A DNA stretch of 64,000 nucleotides from contig NZ_FODD01000021.1 of NCBI RefSeq assembly GCF_900110255.1, positions 106,349 to 170,348 of the forward strand, in the 5' to 3' direction. Shown here in pieces: positions 25,178 to 33,592 of the stretch; the stretch's first letter is position 1, and each line of letters opens with the position of its first letter. A program made the position numbers and the translations under genes. The notes under the pieces were generated by a model, which searched no databases, was not told the DNA's origin, and saw only the letters and a list, made by a program, of their open reading frames with translations. This DNA comes from Actinacidiphila rubida (lineage in GTDB: Bacteria > Actinomycetota > Actinomycetes > Streptomycetales > Streptomycetaceae).

Positions 25178-25543
25178 ATGAGGTCTGCGGACTGGTGGTC
25201 GATCGAGATCCTGGACTCCGAGCACGCGGTGACCTCGGCGACGGCGTGGCAGGACGCGTACGCGCAAGTGCTGGCCGAATCGCTGATCACCAACGGTGCG
25301 TCGTCCTGGAAGTGGTTCGAGTACAGCTGGGGGGTCGTACTCGAGGTGGCGTTCGCCGACGAACGCCTGTGGCTGGACTGGACGTCGCTGCCGGGCACGC
25401 AGGCGGCGCTGGACGCGGTGCCGGACCCGGTCGCCGGGCTGCTGGTGCACCGCGGCCACGGCGGGACGTCCGGCAGCTACGTGCCGTGCACCCCCGGGGT
25501 GCCGCCGATCGCCGACAGGGTGGCGCTGCCCGAGCCGATCTGA
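25178..25543 (+). CDS. Conserved hypothetical protein, 121 residues
   Basis: I do not recognise the family. The protein is soluble, with no signal or membrane segment, and rich in Trp (SADWWSIEILDS, SWKWFEYSWG, LWLDWTSLPG) and acidic residues. It ends in a Gly/Pro-rich tail (RGHGGTSGSYVPCTPGVPP). GC-skewed codon use is like its neighbours, which supports a real gene. ATG at 25178 is the first start in frame and lies ~77 bp after the upstream terminator, so it has its own promoter. Two perfect TCCGTGCCCG units follow the stop codon. Confidence 0.65.
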   Translation: MRSADWWSIEILDSEHAVTSATAWQDAYAQVLAESLITNGASSWKWFEYSWGVVLEVAFADERLWLDWTSLPGTQAALDAVPDPVAGLLVHRGHGGTSGSYVPCTPGVPPIADRVALPEPI

Positions 25544-25668
25544 CCCGCCGTCCGTGCCCGTCCGTGCCCGTCTGCTGCCCCGGCTGTGGTCCGGTCGGGC
25601 GGTCCGCGCACCCGTCGCGCTGGTGGCTGCCGGGCGGAGCAGGCTGCCGCCCGTACCGTGGGCTGGCC

Positions 25669-26682
25669 ATGAGAGCGATCATTTACACCACCAGCGGCGG
25701 CCCCGACGTCCTCACGCTCACCGACGACCGGCCGGTGCCCGAGCCGGGACCGGGCGAGGTCCGCGTCATGATGCGGGTCTCCGGCGTCAACCCGACGGAC
25801 TGGAAGGCCCGCAGGGGCGGATCCGCGTTCCCCGAGCAGGTGCCGAACCAGGACGGTTCCGGTGTCGTCGACGCGGTCGGCCCGGGCGTGCCCGCCGAAC
25901 GCGTCGGGCAGCGCGTCTGGCTATGGGAGGCGGCGTACCAGCGGCCCGACGGCACCGCGCAGGAGTACACCGTGGTGCCGGACCGGCAGGCGACCGTCCT
26001 GCCCGAGCACGCCTCCTTCGACCTCGGCGCGTGCCTCGGCATCCCGTTCCTGACCGCGCACCGCGCCCTGACCGTCGCCGACGGCGGGCCGGAACGGCTC
26101 GCGCCCGGCGCGCTCGACGGCCGCACCGTGCTGGTGGCCGGCGGCGCCGGGCTGGTCGGCAACGCCGCGATCCAGCTGGCCCGTTGGGCCGGCGCCACCG
26201 TCGTCGCCACGGTCAGCGGACCGCGGAAGGGCGCGCTGGCGAGCGCGGCCGGCGCGCAGCACGTCGTGGACTACCGCGAGCGGGACGCGGCGACCGAGAT
26301 CCTCCGCATCGCGCCGGACGGCGTGCACGTCGTGGTGGAGGTCGCGCCCGCCGCCAACACGGAGCTGGACCAGCAGGTCGCCGCGCGGGACGCGGTGGTC
26401 GCCTTCTACGCCGACGACGGCGGCACGGTGACGATCCCGACCCGACCGTCGATGGTCAAGAACCTGCGGTGGCAGGCCGTCATGGTCTACGGCGTCCCGG
26501 CCGCCGCGAAGGACCACGCGGTGGGCGCGGTCACCGCCGCCCTCGCCGACGACGCCCTGCACGCCGGGGAGGCCGCCGGCCTGCCCGTGCACCACTTCCC
26601 GCTCGCGGAGACCGCCGCGGCGCACGCTGCCGTGGAGTCCGGCGGCACCGTCGGCCGGGTGCTGATCACCGTCCCCTCCTAG
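25669..26682 (+). CDS. Zinc-type alcohol dehydrogenase-like / NADPH:quinone reductase family protein
   Basis: A 337-residue MDR-superfamily oxidoreductase. It begins MRAIIYTTSGGPDVLTLTDDRPVPEPGPGEVRV, has the GroES-like catalytic fold with GVNPTDWKARRG and QDGSGVVDAVG, and a Rossmann domain with VLVAGGAGLVGNAAIQLARW (the NADPH-binding AxxGxVG loop). No structural or catalytic zinc Cys cluster is visible, which puts it with quinone oxidoreductases (QOR/zeta-crystallin type). ATG at 25669 begins the domain; the open frame extends ~470 bp upstream but without family similarity. The ArsR-type regulator gene follows on the same strand, and its product may control this gene, though that is an inference from position. 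Confidence 0.88.
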   Translation: MRAIIYTTSGGPDVLTLTDDRPVPEPGPGEVRVMMRVSGVNPTDWKARRGGSAFPEQVPNQDGSGVVDAVGPGVPAERVGQRVWLWEAAYQRPDGTAQEYTVVPDRQATVLPEHASFDLGACLGIPFLTAHRALTVADGGPERLAPGALDGRTVLVAGGAGLVGNAAIQLARWAGATVVATVSGPRKGALASAAGAQHVVDYRERDAATEILRIAPDGVHVVVEVAPAANTELDQQVAARDAVVAFYADDGGTVTIPTRPSMVKNLRWQAVMVYGVPAAAKDHAVGAVTAALADDALHAGEAAGLPVHHFPLAETAAAHAAVESGGTVGRVLITVPS

Positions 26683-26839
26683 GGTGCGTGTCCCGGCGCG
26701 TCCGGCACGGCCGACGCCCCGTGGCCCCTCGCCGCGCCGGGCGGCGGGCGGACGCCGTCCGGCCGGGCCCGCGCACGCCACCGTCCGGCCGGACGACCCT
26801 TCGGCCGCGGGCGAACGGTGGCGGGCGCAGGATGGGGGC

Positions 26840-27598
26840 ATGGACACGCATCACGCGGCGGACCCCGCGGCCCCCGGCCTCGCGGCACTGGCCGGCCTGC
26901 TGGCCGACGAGACGCGAGCCGCGGTGTGCCTGGCGCTGCTCGACCGGCGGGCCTGGACCGGCGCGGAACTGGCCCGCGCCTGCGGGGTCGCGCCGTCGAC
27001 GATGAGCGAGCACCTGGCGCGGCTGGTCGACGGCGGCCTGCTGACGCGCGAACGCCAGGGCCGCCACGCCTACGTCCGCCTCGCCGGCCCCGACGCGGCC
27101 CGGCTCGTCGAGGACCTGGCCGCCCGGGTCGCGGCCCCCGCCCGCCCGGCGCCCGGCGGGCTGCACGCCCACAGCGCGGGCCGCGCCCTGGCCCGCGGCC
27201 GCACCTGTTACGACCACCTGGCCGGACGGCTCGGCGTGGCGGTCACCGACGCGATGACCGTCCGCGGGATGCTGCGCCAGGACACGGGGTTCGCGCTGAC
27301 CGACGACGGTGTCGCGTGGCTGACCGATCTGGGCGCCGACCTGGCGCGCTCCGCGTCGTCGCGCCGGCCCCTCGCCCGGTCCTGCCTGGACTGGACCGAG
27401 CGCCGCCCCCATCTGGCCGGCACCGCGGGCGCCGAGCTGTGCCGCCTGGTCCTGGACCGCGGCTGGGCCGCCCGGATCGGCACCGGCCGCGCGGTGAAGG
27501 TCACGCCGCTCGGCGCACGCGAACTCGCCTCCAGGCTCGGCATCCCTGCGGCCGAACTGACCGCCGCCGAGGAGACGCGCCGCTCGCCGTCCGCGTGA
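26840..27598 (+). CDS. ArsR-family winged-helix transcriptional regulator
   Basis: A 252-residue regulator. Its N-terminal ~90 residues form an ArsR-type winged helix: LAGLLADETRAAVCLALLDRRAWTGAELARACGV, then the recognition helix APSTMSEHLARLVDGGLLTRERQGRHAYVRLA. The longer C-terminal region (~95-250) contains a second helix-rich part with one Cys in RTCYDHLAGRLGVAV and another in RSCLDWTERRPHLAG and AELCRLVLD; a typical metal-binding CxC is absent. This long form is common in Streptomyces, where the ligand is often unknown. ATG at 26840 starts just before the fold; the ribosome site is weak (GGGGGC). Confidence 0.87.
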   Translation: MDTHHAADPAAPGLAALAGLLADETRAAVCLALLDRRAWTGAELARACGVAPSTMSEHLARLVDGGLLTRERQGRHAYVRLAGPDAARLVEDLAARVAAPARPAPGGLHAHSAGRALARGRTCYDHLAGRLGVAVTDAMTVRGMLRQDTGFALTDDGVAWLTDLGADLARSASSRRPLARSCLDWTERRPHLAGTAGAELCRLVLDRGWAARIGTGRAVKVTPLGARELASRLGIPAAELTAAEETRRSPSA

Positions 27599-27663
27599 CC
27601 GGCGCCCGCCGGAACACCGCTCGCGCACCGGTCGCGCACCGCCGGCGCATCGCTTGAGCCGGG

Positions 27664-28134
27664 TCAGGCCGCGGCGAGCCGGGCCCTGACGTCCTCGGCG
27701 GGGACGGACAGTGCGGCCAGCAGGTCGGCCGCGGGGTCCGGGTGGCGGGCGGTGAGCAGGGACAGCAGGAGGTGGCGCGGCTCGATGCGGCGGCTGCCGT
27801 CCGCCTGCGCCTGCGCCTTGGCCCCGGTGATCGCCGCCCGCGCCGCGGAGTTGACGTTGACCAGGCGCTTGGCCCGCACCTGTGGCGGCGTCAGCGGCAT
27901 GTCGAGCTGCACGCCGATCGCGGCGAGCGCGGCGCGGTCCAGCTCCTCCAGCGCGGCGCGCCCGTCCGCCAGGGACACCCGAAGGGCCCGGGCCGGCGGC
28001 GCGTCGCCGTCGTGCAGCAGCGCCAGCAGCAGGTGGTCCGTGCCGATCCTGCGATCGCCCCGCAGCACCGCCTCCTCCCGCGCGTACTCGATCACGTGCT
28101 TGAACCGCGCCTGCGCGGTCGTGTTCGCGGACAT
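27664..28134 (-). CDS. Clp N-terminal-domain (Clp-N) protein, stand-alone
   Basis: A 156-residue protein made of two Clp-N (ClpA/ClpC N-terminal) repeats only: FKHVIEYAREEAVLRGDRRIGTDHLLLALLHDGDAPPARALRV (~9-52) and VNVNSAARAAITGAKAQAQADGSRRIEPRHLLLSLLTARHPDP (~93-135). No Walker motifs follow, so it is not an unfoldase; family knowledge suggests an adaptor or decoy that binds substrates or arginine-phosphate-type degrons. ATG at 28134 lies 7 bp after the HTH gene stop with GAGG overlapping the junction, so the two form an operon. Target proteins are unknown. Confidence 0.87.
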   Translation of the reverse strand: MSANTTAQARFKHVIEYAREEAVLRGDRRIGTDHLLLALLHDGDAPPARALRVSLADGRAALEELDRAALAAIGVQLDMPLTPPQVRAKRLVNVNSAARAAITGAKAQAQADGSRRIEPRHLLLSLLTARHPDPAADLLAALSVPAEDVRARLAAA

Positions 28135-28141
28135 CGCATCC

Positions 28142-28336
28142 TCACTTCCCGTACTTGGCGTGCACCGACTGGCGGGACACCCTGAGGGCGTCCCCGATCT
28201 GCTCCCACGACCAGCCCTGCTTCCGGGCCAGTGCGACGTGCGCGGCCTCGACCTGCTCGGCGAGCCGGTGGAGCGCGCCGACGGCACGCAGGCCGACGGC
28301 GGGATCGTCCGTGGTCATCACGGTGGTCAGGTCCAT
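28142..28336 (-). CDS. Small HTH DNA-binding protein
   Basis: A 64-residue protein, with a basic N-terminal helix (AVGALHRLAEQVEAAHVALARKQG) and a C-terminal helix-turn-helix WSWEQIGDALRVSRQSVHAKYGK that resembles sigma region 4/MarR-type HTH. It is short for a classical regulator and has no effector domain. It is the first gene of a two-gene operon with the Clp-N protein. Two inverted repeats (TGTCAG-N6-CTGACA and TGTCA-N8-TGACA) lie across its promoter and start, so autoregulation is likely. One could imagine the Clp-N partner controlling its stability, but nothing in the sequence proves that. Confidence 0.83.
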   Translation of the reverse strand: MDLTTVMTTDDPAVGLRAVGALHRLAEQVEAAHVALARKQGWSWEQIGDALRVSRQSVHAKYGK

Positions 28337-28339
28337 GCG

Positions 28340-28357
28340 TGTCAGTCTGGCCTGACA
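28340..28357. promoter_or_regulatory. Operator 1 of the HTH/Clp-N operon
   Basis: Perfect inverted repeat TGTCAG-N6-CTGACA. It begins 3 bp before the ATG (28336, minus strand) and overlaps the proposed -10 (CAGACT), leaving almost no leader. Confidence 0.65.
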
Positions 28358-28367
28358 AGCAGCGGTC

Positions 28368-28385
28368 TGTCAATACAAACTGACA
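28368..28385. promoter_or_regulatory. Operator 2 and -35 of the HTH/Clp-N operon
   Basis: TGTCA-N8-TGACA with centre 28 bp from operator 1. On the minus strand it contains TTGACA (28368-28373), a consensus -35, 18 bp from CAGACT. Placement on -35 and -10 fits cooperative repression. Confidence 0.6.
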
Positions 28386-28448
28386 CGGGCCGGCCGGGTG
28401 GGCCGGTGCGGTGCGGCACGGTGCCCTGCGCGGGCGCACAATGGGCCC

Positions 28449-28913
28449 GTGGCCGCTGTGACGATGACGTTGGTCGGTGAGGATCTGCCCGGGCTCTCCT
28501 GTGGCGGCGGCCCGGGGTTCCCGGGGTACCGGAACATCCATGTCGCCGTGCAGCGGCGGGGAAGGCCGGGGGAGTTGCTGGGGCTGACGCCGGGGGACGC
28601 GCCCCGGGCGGCGTGGACGCTGGAGTGCGTGGCGAAGGCGGCGCGGGACGGCGGGACCGAGCTGACCGGGCCCTACGTGCAGGGCGGCCCCGGCGGGCGG
28701 TTCGTCTACCTGTCGTGGGGCACGGTCGGCGACGACGGCGGGTTCACGCTGTTCCGCCGCGCGAAGCTGATGCTGGGCGCGATCGCGCCCGGCGTGCTCA
28801 CCGAGGCCGTCCGCGGCGGCCGGCTGACCGGCAGGCTCGGCCTCACCGACGCCAAGGGGCACCCCACGTGCGCGCGCGTGGTGCCTCCCGCGGTGCGCTG
28901 GAGCGCCGGCTGA
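28449..28913 (+). CDS. DUF5990-family protein
   Basis: A 154-residue soluble protein matching the DUF5990 pattern as I know it: LVGEDLPGLSCG...FPGYRNIHVAVQRR near the N-terminus, LTPGDAPRAAWTLEC, TGPYVQGGPGGRFVYLSWGTV in the middle and FRRAKLMLGAIAPGVL ... GRLGLTDAKGHPTCARV at the end. No function is established for the family; there is no signal peptide or membrane segment. GTG at 28449 was chosen because the conserved region starts soon after; the frame is open upstream to 28398. It is divergent from the HTH/Clp-N operon and converges with the beta-lactamase-like gene. Confidence 0.82.
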   Translation: MAAVTMTLVGEDLPGLSCGGGPGFPGYRNIHVAVQRRGRPGELLGLTPGDAPRAAWTLECVAKAARDGGTELTGPYVQGGPGGRFVYLSWGTVGDDGGFTLFRRAKLMLGAIAPGVLTEAVRGGRLTGRLGLTDAKGHPTCARVVPPAVRWSAG

Positions 28914-29009
28914 CGGGCCGTCGGGCCGCGGTCTGCCGGGTGGATCTCCGCGGCGTCGCGGCGCCCGGCCACCCGTCGGCCGAGTCAGCGGCCTCGCGGA
29001 TCAGCACAC

Positions 29010-30056
29010 CTAGCGCGCGCGGAACGCGTCGGCCGCGGCGGCGGCCGCCCGCTCCACCAGGTCGATCCCGGTGCGCTCCGAGCCCTGCCCGGAGGAGAGC
29101 ACCGCGATCAGCATCCGGTGGCCGTCGTGCACGACCTGGCCGATGCTGTTGATGTCCCACAGCCCGGTCCGGCTGCGCTGCAGCCAGCCGTTCTTGAGCG
29201 CGAAGCCGGCCTCGTCGGAGTCGGCGGCCGACACGCCCCACGTCTGGGCGCCGGTCACCGAGCCCATCAGCCCGGCGATGTAGGCGCGCGAGGCGCTGGA
29301 CAGGGGTGAGCCATCGGCCGTGAACACCGCACGCAGCAGGGTGAGTTGGTCGGCGGGGGTGGTCTGGGTGAGGCCCCACAGCTCGCCGCTGCCCGGCGTG
29401 GTGTGGTCCAGGCCCAGCCTGTCGTTGGCCGCGTCCAGTCCCGAGCCGCCGCCGATCGCGTCCCAGAGCGCGTCGGCAGCGTCGTTGTCGCTCCGCTCGA
29501 TCATCACCGTGGCCAGCGCGCGCTGGTTCGCGGTGAGGTGGGTGCCGGCCTGCTGGGCGCGCAGCAGCAGCGCGGCGAGGATGTCCACCTTGACGATGCT
29601 GGCCGTGTCGTAGGTGTTGCCGCCCTCGTCGCTGCTGTCGTACGCCGCGCTGGTGTCCTCGTCGTCGTCCAGGTCCGTCACGGCCACGGCGACGTCGCCG
29701 CCCGGTGACAGCGCGGCGACCGCCCGCGCGACCACCGCGGACGCCGACCGCTTCGCGCGGGTCGCCGTCGGGGAGGGGGACGGCGACGCGGGGGCGGTCG
29801 TGGCCGGCGATCGGGTCGCCGCCGCCGGCGGCGCGGTGGTGGCGGGCGCCGCCGCGCTGCTCGGGGGCGCGCCCGAACCGCTCGCCGCACCGGTGGACTT
29901 GGCGTCGTCGGCGGCCGGCGCGGACGGCGACTGGGCGATCGTGGCGAGGGTCAGCACCGCGATCGCGGCCAGTGCCGTCACGGACACCAGCAGCGGCCTG
30001 GCCCACGGGGCGGCTCTGCCTCCGCCGTCCGGGGACGGCGGCCTTTCCTCGGTCAT
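29010..30056 (-). CDS. Class A beta-lactamase-like serine hydrolase, membrane-anchored
   Basis: A 348-residue protein with an N-terminal membrane anchor or uncleaved signal (LLVSVTALAAIAVLTLATIAQ, ~22-42), a Ser/Thr/Pro/Ala-rich stalk (~43-100), and a penicilloyl-serine-transferase fold outside the cell. The motif set is complete in modified form: SxxK as SIVK (S153, K156), SDN (S189-N191) and K-N-G (288-290) in place of KTG. Class A beta-lactamases also need Glu166; I do not see a clear equivalent, so it may be a carboxypeptidase- or esterase-like relative instead. Possible substrates are peptidoglycan stems or beta-lactams. ATG at 30056; divergent from the glycoside hydrolase gene. Confidence 0.85.
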   Translation of the reverse strand: MTEERPPSPDGGGRAAPWARPLLVSVTALAAIAVLTLATIAQSPSAPAADDAKSTGAASGSGAPPSSAAAPATTAPPAAATRSPATTAPASPSPSPTATRAKRSASAVVARAVAALSPGGDVAVAVTDLDDDEDTSAAYDSSDEGGNTYDTASIVKVDILAALLLRAQQAGTHLTANQRALATVMIERSDNDAADALWDAIGGGSGLDAANDRLGLDHTTPGSGELWGLTQTTPADQLTLLRAVFTADGSPLSSASRAYIAGLMGSVTGAQTWGVSAADSDEAGFALKNGWLQRSRTGLWDINSIGQVVHDGHRMLIAVLSSGQGSERTGIDLVERAAAAAADAFRAR

Positions 30057-30437
30057 GGCGCAGACCGTAGGAGCGGATTCTGGGGTTCTGCTGAGAACGC
30101 GGGCCCTTGTCCGTGAGATCCGGATGAATCCCGCCGGGCCCGGTCGGTGCCCGCGTCACGAACCGCGCGCCAGGGTTCGCGTGCCCGGCCCGAACCTCCC
30201 CTGCCGGCGCCCCCGTGCCCGCCTGGTATCCCGCTCCCGTCCACGGCCGCCACCCTTGTTCCTGGCCACAATGGCCCGTTCTTGCAGGAGTTCTGTAAAT
30301 TATTTCACCTTATGCGCGAAGTATTGCGACCGTGTCATCGCGTCGTTACGATCCCCGGCACCAGACTCCCGGCCCGCTGCCGATCCCCCCATCCCCGTGC
30401 GGCGGCGGGAGTTGACAGCCGATCGGAGGAGTTCCAG
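30057..30437. promoter_or_regulatory. Divergent intergenic region with a glycoside-hydrolase promoter candidate
   Basis: A 381-bp gap without a credible gene. An unusually AT-rich patch spans about 30290-30326. Plus strand: -35 TTGCGA at 30324-30329, 17-bp spacer, -10 TACGAT at 30347-30352, giving a leader of about 80 nt to the ATG at 30438. No clear operator repeat was found. Confidence 0.5.
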
Positions 30438-32129
30438 ATGGGTGTCACACGCCGGGTCTTCCTGCGCGCCGCCGTCGCGGCCACCGCTGCGGGAGCCGCA
30501 GGGGCGACCACGACCGCACTCGCCGGCACCGCCGCCGCGGCGGGCAGCCCGCCGGGAGACGTGGTCGGCAAGGTCACCGTCGGGTACCAGGGCTGGTTCG
30601 CGTGCATCGGCGACGGAGCGCCGATCAACGGCTGGTGGCACTGGACCCAGAACTGGGGCCAGCCGCCGTCCCCCAGCAACACCGGCATCAAGTGCTGGCC
30701 CGACATGCGCGACTTCACGCACGGCTACCAGACCGCGTACGCGAACCTCGGCAACGGCCAGCCCGCCACGCTCTTCTCGTCCTACGACCAGCAGACCGTC
30801 GACACGCACTTCTCCTGGATGCAGCAGTACGGCATCGACACCGCCGCGCTCCAGCGGTTCAACCCCACCGGTGGCGAGGGCCCGACGCGCGACGCCATGG
30901 CGACCAAGGTGCGCAGCGCCGCCGAGGCGCACGACGTGAAGTTCTACGTGATGTACGACGTCACCGGCTGGACGTCCATGCAGTCCGAGATCAAGACGGA
31001 CTGGACGAACAAAATGTCCGCGCACACCGCGAGTTCGGCCTACGCCCGGCAGAACGGCAAGCCGGTGGTGTGCATCTGGGGCTTCGGCTTCAACGACGAC
31101 AACCACCCGTTCAGCACCGCCGCGTGCCTGGACGTCGTCAACTGGTTCAAGTCCCAGGGCTGCTACGTCATCGGCGGCGTCCCGCGCGAGTGGCGCACCG
31201 GCGGCGCCGGCACCCGCACCGGCTACACCGACGTCTACCACGCGTTCAACATGATCTCCCCGTGGATGGTCGGCGCGATCGGCAACGCCGGGGACTCCGA
31301 CAACGCCTACACCACCTACACCGTCGGCGACGAGGCGGACTGCGTCGCCCACGGCGTCGACTACCAGCCGTGCGTGCTGCCCGGCGACGTCTCCGGGCGG
31401 CAGCGCGCGCACGGCGACTTCATGTGGCGGCAGTTCTACAACATGTGCCGCGCGGGCGTGCAGGGCATCTACATCTCGATGTTCGACGAGTACAACGAGG
31501 GCAACCAGATCGCCAAGACCGCCGAGACCCAGGCGTGGGTGCCCACCGACTCGGGCTTCCTCGCCCTCGACGAGGACGGCACCGCCTGCTCGTCCGACTA
31601 CTACCTGCGCCTCACCGGCGACGGCGGAAAGATGCTCAAAGGACAGATCGCCCTCACCGCGACCCGCCCCACGTCGCCGGCGACCGGCGGCTCCACACCA
31701 CCGCCGCCCTCCGACCTCGCGCTGCACAAGGCGACATCGGAGAGCAGCCACACCCAGGTCTACGGCTCGGGCAACGCCGTCGACGGCGACGCGAACACCT
31801 ACTGGGAGTCCGCCAACAACGCGTTCCCGCAGTGGCTCCAGGTCGACCTCGGCAGCTCGGCCGCCACCGGGCGGATCGTGCTGGCGCTGCCGCCGAACCC
31901 GGCGTGGGGCGCCCGCACCCAGACCGTGTCCGTGCAGGGCAGCCCCGACGGCGGCACGTTCACCCAGCTCAAGGCCGCCGCCGGTTACACCTTCGACCCG
32001 GCGGGCGGGAACACCGCGACGATCACGCTGCCGGCCGGCTCCACCGCGCGCTACCTGCGGCTGACGTTCACCGCGAACACGGGCTGGCCCGCCGGGCAGG
32101 TCGCCGCACTGCAGGTGTACTCCTCCTGA
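30438..32129 (+). CDS. Tat-exported glycoside hydrolase (GH71/GH99-like) with C-terminal F5/8-type C (CBM32-like) domain
   Basis: A 563-residue exported enzyme. The N-terminus MGVTRRVFLRAAVAATAAG is a Tat signal (twin Arg at 5-6). The catalytic region (~40-410) has GYQGWFACIGDG, HWTQNWGQPP, LFSSYDQQTVDTHFSWMQQYGIDTAALQRF-type barrel strands, WGFGFNDDNHPF and ISMFDEYNEGNQIAKT, the layout of GH71/GH99-like proteins, several of which are annotated as xylosidases or endo-mannanases. The Asp/Glu pair in MFDEYNEG is a candidate for the catalytic acids. After a Thr/Pro linker (~418-428) a discoidin-type domain (SSHTQVYGSGNAVDGDANTYWES) likely binds polysaccharide. RBS GGAGGAG precedes the ATG. The polysaccharide target is unknown. 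Confidence 0.87.
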   Translation: MGVTRRVFLRAAVAATAAGAAGATTTALAGTAAAAGSPPGDVVGKVTVGYQGWFACIGDGAPINGWWHWTQNWGQPPSPSNTGIKCWPDMRDFTHGYQTAYANLGNGQPATLFSSYDQQTVDTHFSWMQQYGIDTAALQRFNPTGGEGPTRDAMATKVRSAAEAHDVKFYVMYDVTGWTSMQSEIKTDWTNKMSAHTASSAYARQNGKPVVCIWGFGFNDDNHPFSTAACLDVVNWFKSQGCYVIGGVPREWRTGGAGTRTGYTDVYHAFNMISPWMVGAIGNAGDSDNAYTTYTVGDEADCVAHGVDYQPCVLPGDVSGRQRAHGDFMWRQFYNMCRAGVQGIYISMFDEYNEGNQIAKTAETQAWVPTDSGFLALDEDGTACSSDYYLRLTGDGGKMLKGQIALTATRPTSPATGGSTPPPPSDLALHKATSESSHTQVYGSGNAVDGDANTYWESANNAFPQWLQVDLGSSAATGRIVLALPPNPAWGARTQTVSVQGSPDGGTFTQLKAAAGYTFDPAGGNTATITLPAGSTARYLRLTFTANTGWPAGQVAALQVYSS

Positions 32130-32189
32130 CGCCGGCGCCGCGCACGGCGGGTCCGCGCGCCGCCGGGTCCGCGCGGTGCTCCCCCGGGG

Positions 32190-33398
32190 CTACGCGCGGT
32201 CGCACAGCGCGCGGTCGGTGAGCGACTCCACCGCCCGGTCGACCTTGTCCTGGTCGACCAGGGCGGTGGTGGTCGTGATCGACACCGTCACCGCCCGCCG
32301 CCCGTCCGCGGACACCGCGGGCCGCCCGTAGACGCCCCAGCCGTCGCCCTCATGCATGTAGTACACGCCGCCGCAGGTCAGCGGCACCACGCGCAGCCCC
32401 AGCCCGTACCCGCCCTGGCGGCCCGCGGGCGGCACCGGCAGATCGTCGTACGGCACGGTCTCCCGCATCTCCCGCCACTGCGCGGCCGGCAGCAGGCGGC
32501 CGCCGGCCAGCGCGCGGAAGAAGGCGTTGAGGTCCGACGGCGTGCTGACCACCCCCGAGTCGGCGGTGTGCTGGAAGCTCTCCTCCGTCAGGTCGACGGG
32601 CCTGCCGTCCGGGCCGTCGATCGTCACCGGCACGTGCGGTCCGACGAGGAACGGGTTGGCCCCGGGGATGTACGTGTGCCGCAGGCCCAGCGGCGCGATC
32701 ACCCGGTGCTCGACCATCTCCTGCCAGCTCTGCCCGGCCGCCTTCTCCGCCGCCATCGCGGCCACCAGGTAGTCGGTGTTGGAGTACGCCCAGCGGCGCG
32801 GCCCCACACCCGGCGTGAAGAGCGGCGCGTGCCGCATCGCCACCGCCACCAGGTCGCGCGCGGACGTGTCGTCGTAGCGGTTCTCCTCGAAGTGCCGGAC
32901 CAGCTTGTCCTGGATCCCCGGGTCCGCCACGTAGTCGTACAGGCCGCTGGTGTGGCGCAGCAGGTCCCGCAGCGTGATCCGGGTGCCGTCGTTGCCGTGG
33001 CCCGCGACGACGCCCGGCAGCCAGTGGTCGACCGTGTCGTCCAGCGACAGCCGCTTCTCCGCGGCGAGCTGGAGCAGCACCACCGCGGTGAAGGTCTTGC
33101 TGGTGCTGGCGATCCGGAACTCCGGGTCGCGGGGGAGCGCCGCGCTGGTGCGGGCCGTCACCGGCGCGCGCCCGGCCCGGTCGTACGCGGCCACGACGTT
33201 CACGTCACCGCCGCCCGCGGCCTTCACCGCAGCGAGGTCCCCGCGCAGATCGGCCGCGGAGTAGCCGCCGTCCGCCCGCGGCCGGTCGCCCGGCCCCGTT
33301 CCCGTACCCGCCGTCGCCGGCACCGCCGCCAGCGCGGTGGTGGCGAGGGCCACCGCCCACGCCACCACGAGTCCGCGCCTGCCCGCTGCCGCACCCAT
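32190..33398 (-). CDS. Secreted class C beta-lactamase / D-Ala-D-Ala carboxypeptidase-family serine hydrolase
   Basis: About 402 residues with a signal peptide (GRRGLVVAWAVALATTALAAVPATAG). The serine-hydrolase motifs are SxxK in IASTSKTFTAVVLLQL and YxN in YSNTDYLVAAM; a late His-x-Gly (HEGDGWG) occupies the KTG position, the usual pattern of class C/DD-carboxypeptidase/esterase EstB-like proteins. It acts outside the membrane, probably on peptidoglycan peptides or esters. I chose ATG 33398 because it leaves a normal signal; an in-frame GTG at 33434 would add 12 residues. The gene is monocistronic on the minus strand and divergent from the thioesterase gene. Confidence 0.87.
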   Translation of the reverse strand: MGAAAGRRGLVVAWAVALATTALAAVPATAGTGTGPGDRPRADGGYSAADLRGDLAAVKAAGGGDVNVVAAYDRAGRAPVTARTSAALPRDPEFRIASTSKTFTAVVLLQLAAEKRLSLDDTVDHWLPGVVAGHGNDGTRITLRDLLRHTSGLYDYVADPGIQDKLVRHFEENRYDDTSARDLVAVAMRHAPLFTPGVGPRRWAYSNTDYLVAAMAAEKAAGQSWQEMVEHRVIAPLGLRHTYIPGANPFLVGPHVPVTIDGPDGRPVDLTEESFQHTADSGVVSTPSDLNAFFRALAGGRLLPAAQWREMRETVPYDDLPVPPAGRQGGYGLGLRVVPLTCGGVYYMHEGDGWGVYGRPAVSADGRRAVTVSITTTTALVDQDKVDRAVESLTDRALCDRA

Positions 33399-33592
33399 CA
33401 CCGACCACCCCGTTCCCGCTCGACGCACCGTCACCGCAAGTCAATCCACCCCCGCGGCCCGGGGCGATCCGGCTGCCACCCAGCCGGAAGGTGGTGCCAG
33501 CCCCCGTACGCGGCACGGAAGGCCCGCGGGGCGGCGCAGTACGCTGCTGGCCGATTCGCCCACCCGTGGGAACGATCCGTCCTTGGAGTGCC

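Noticed and set aside
25551..25570. Tandem TCCGTGCCCG pair after the 121-residue hypothetical gene
   Set aside because: Only two units; too short to support a functional or mobile repeat.
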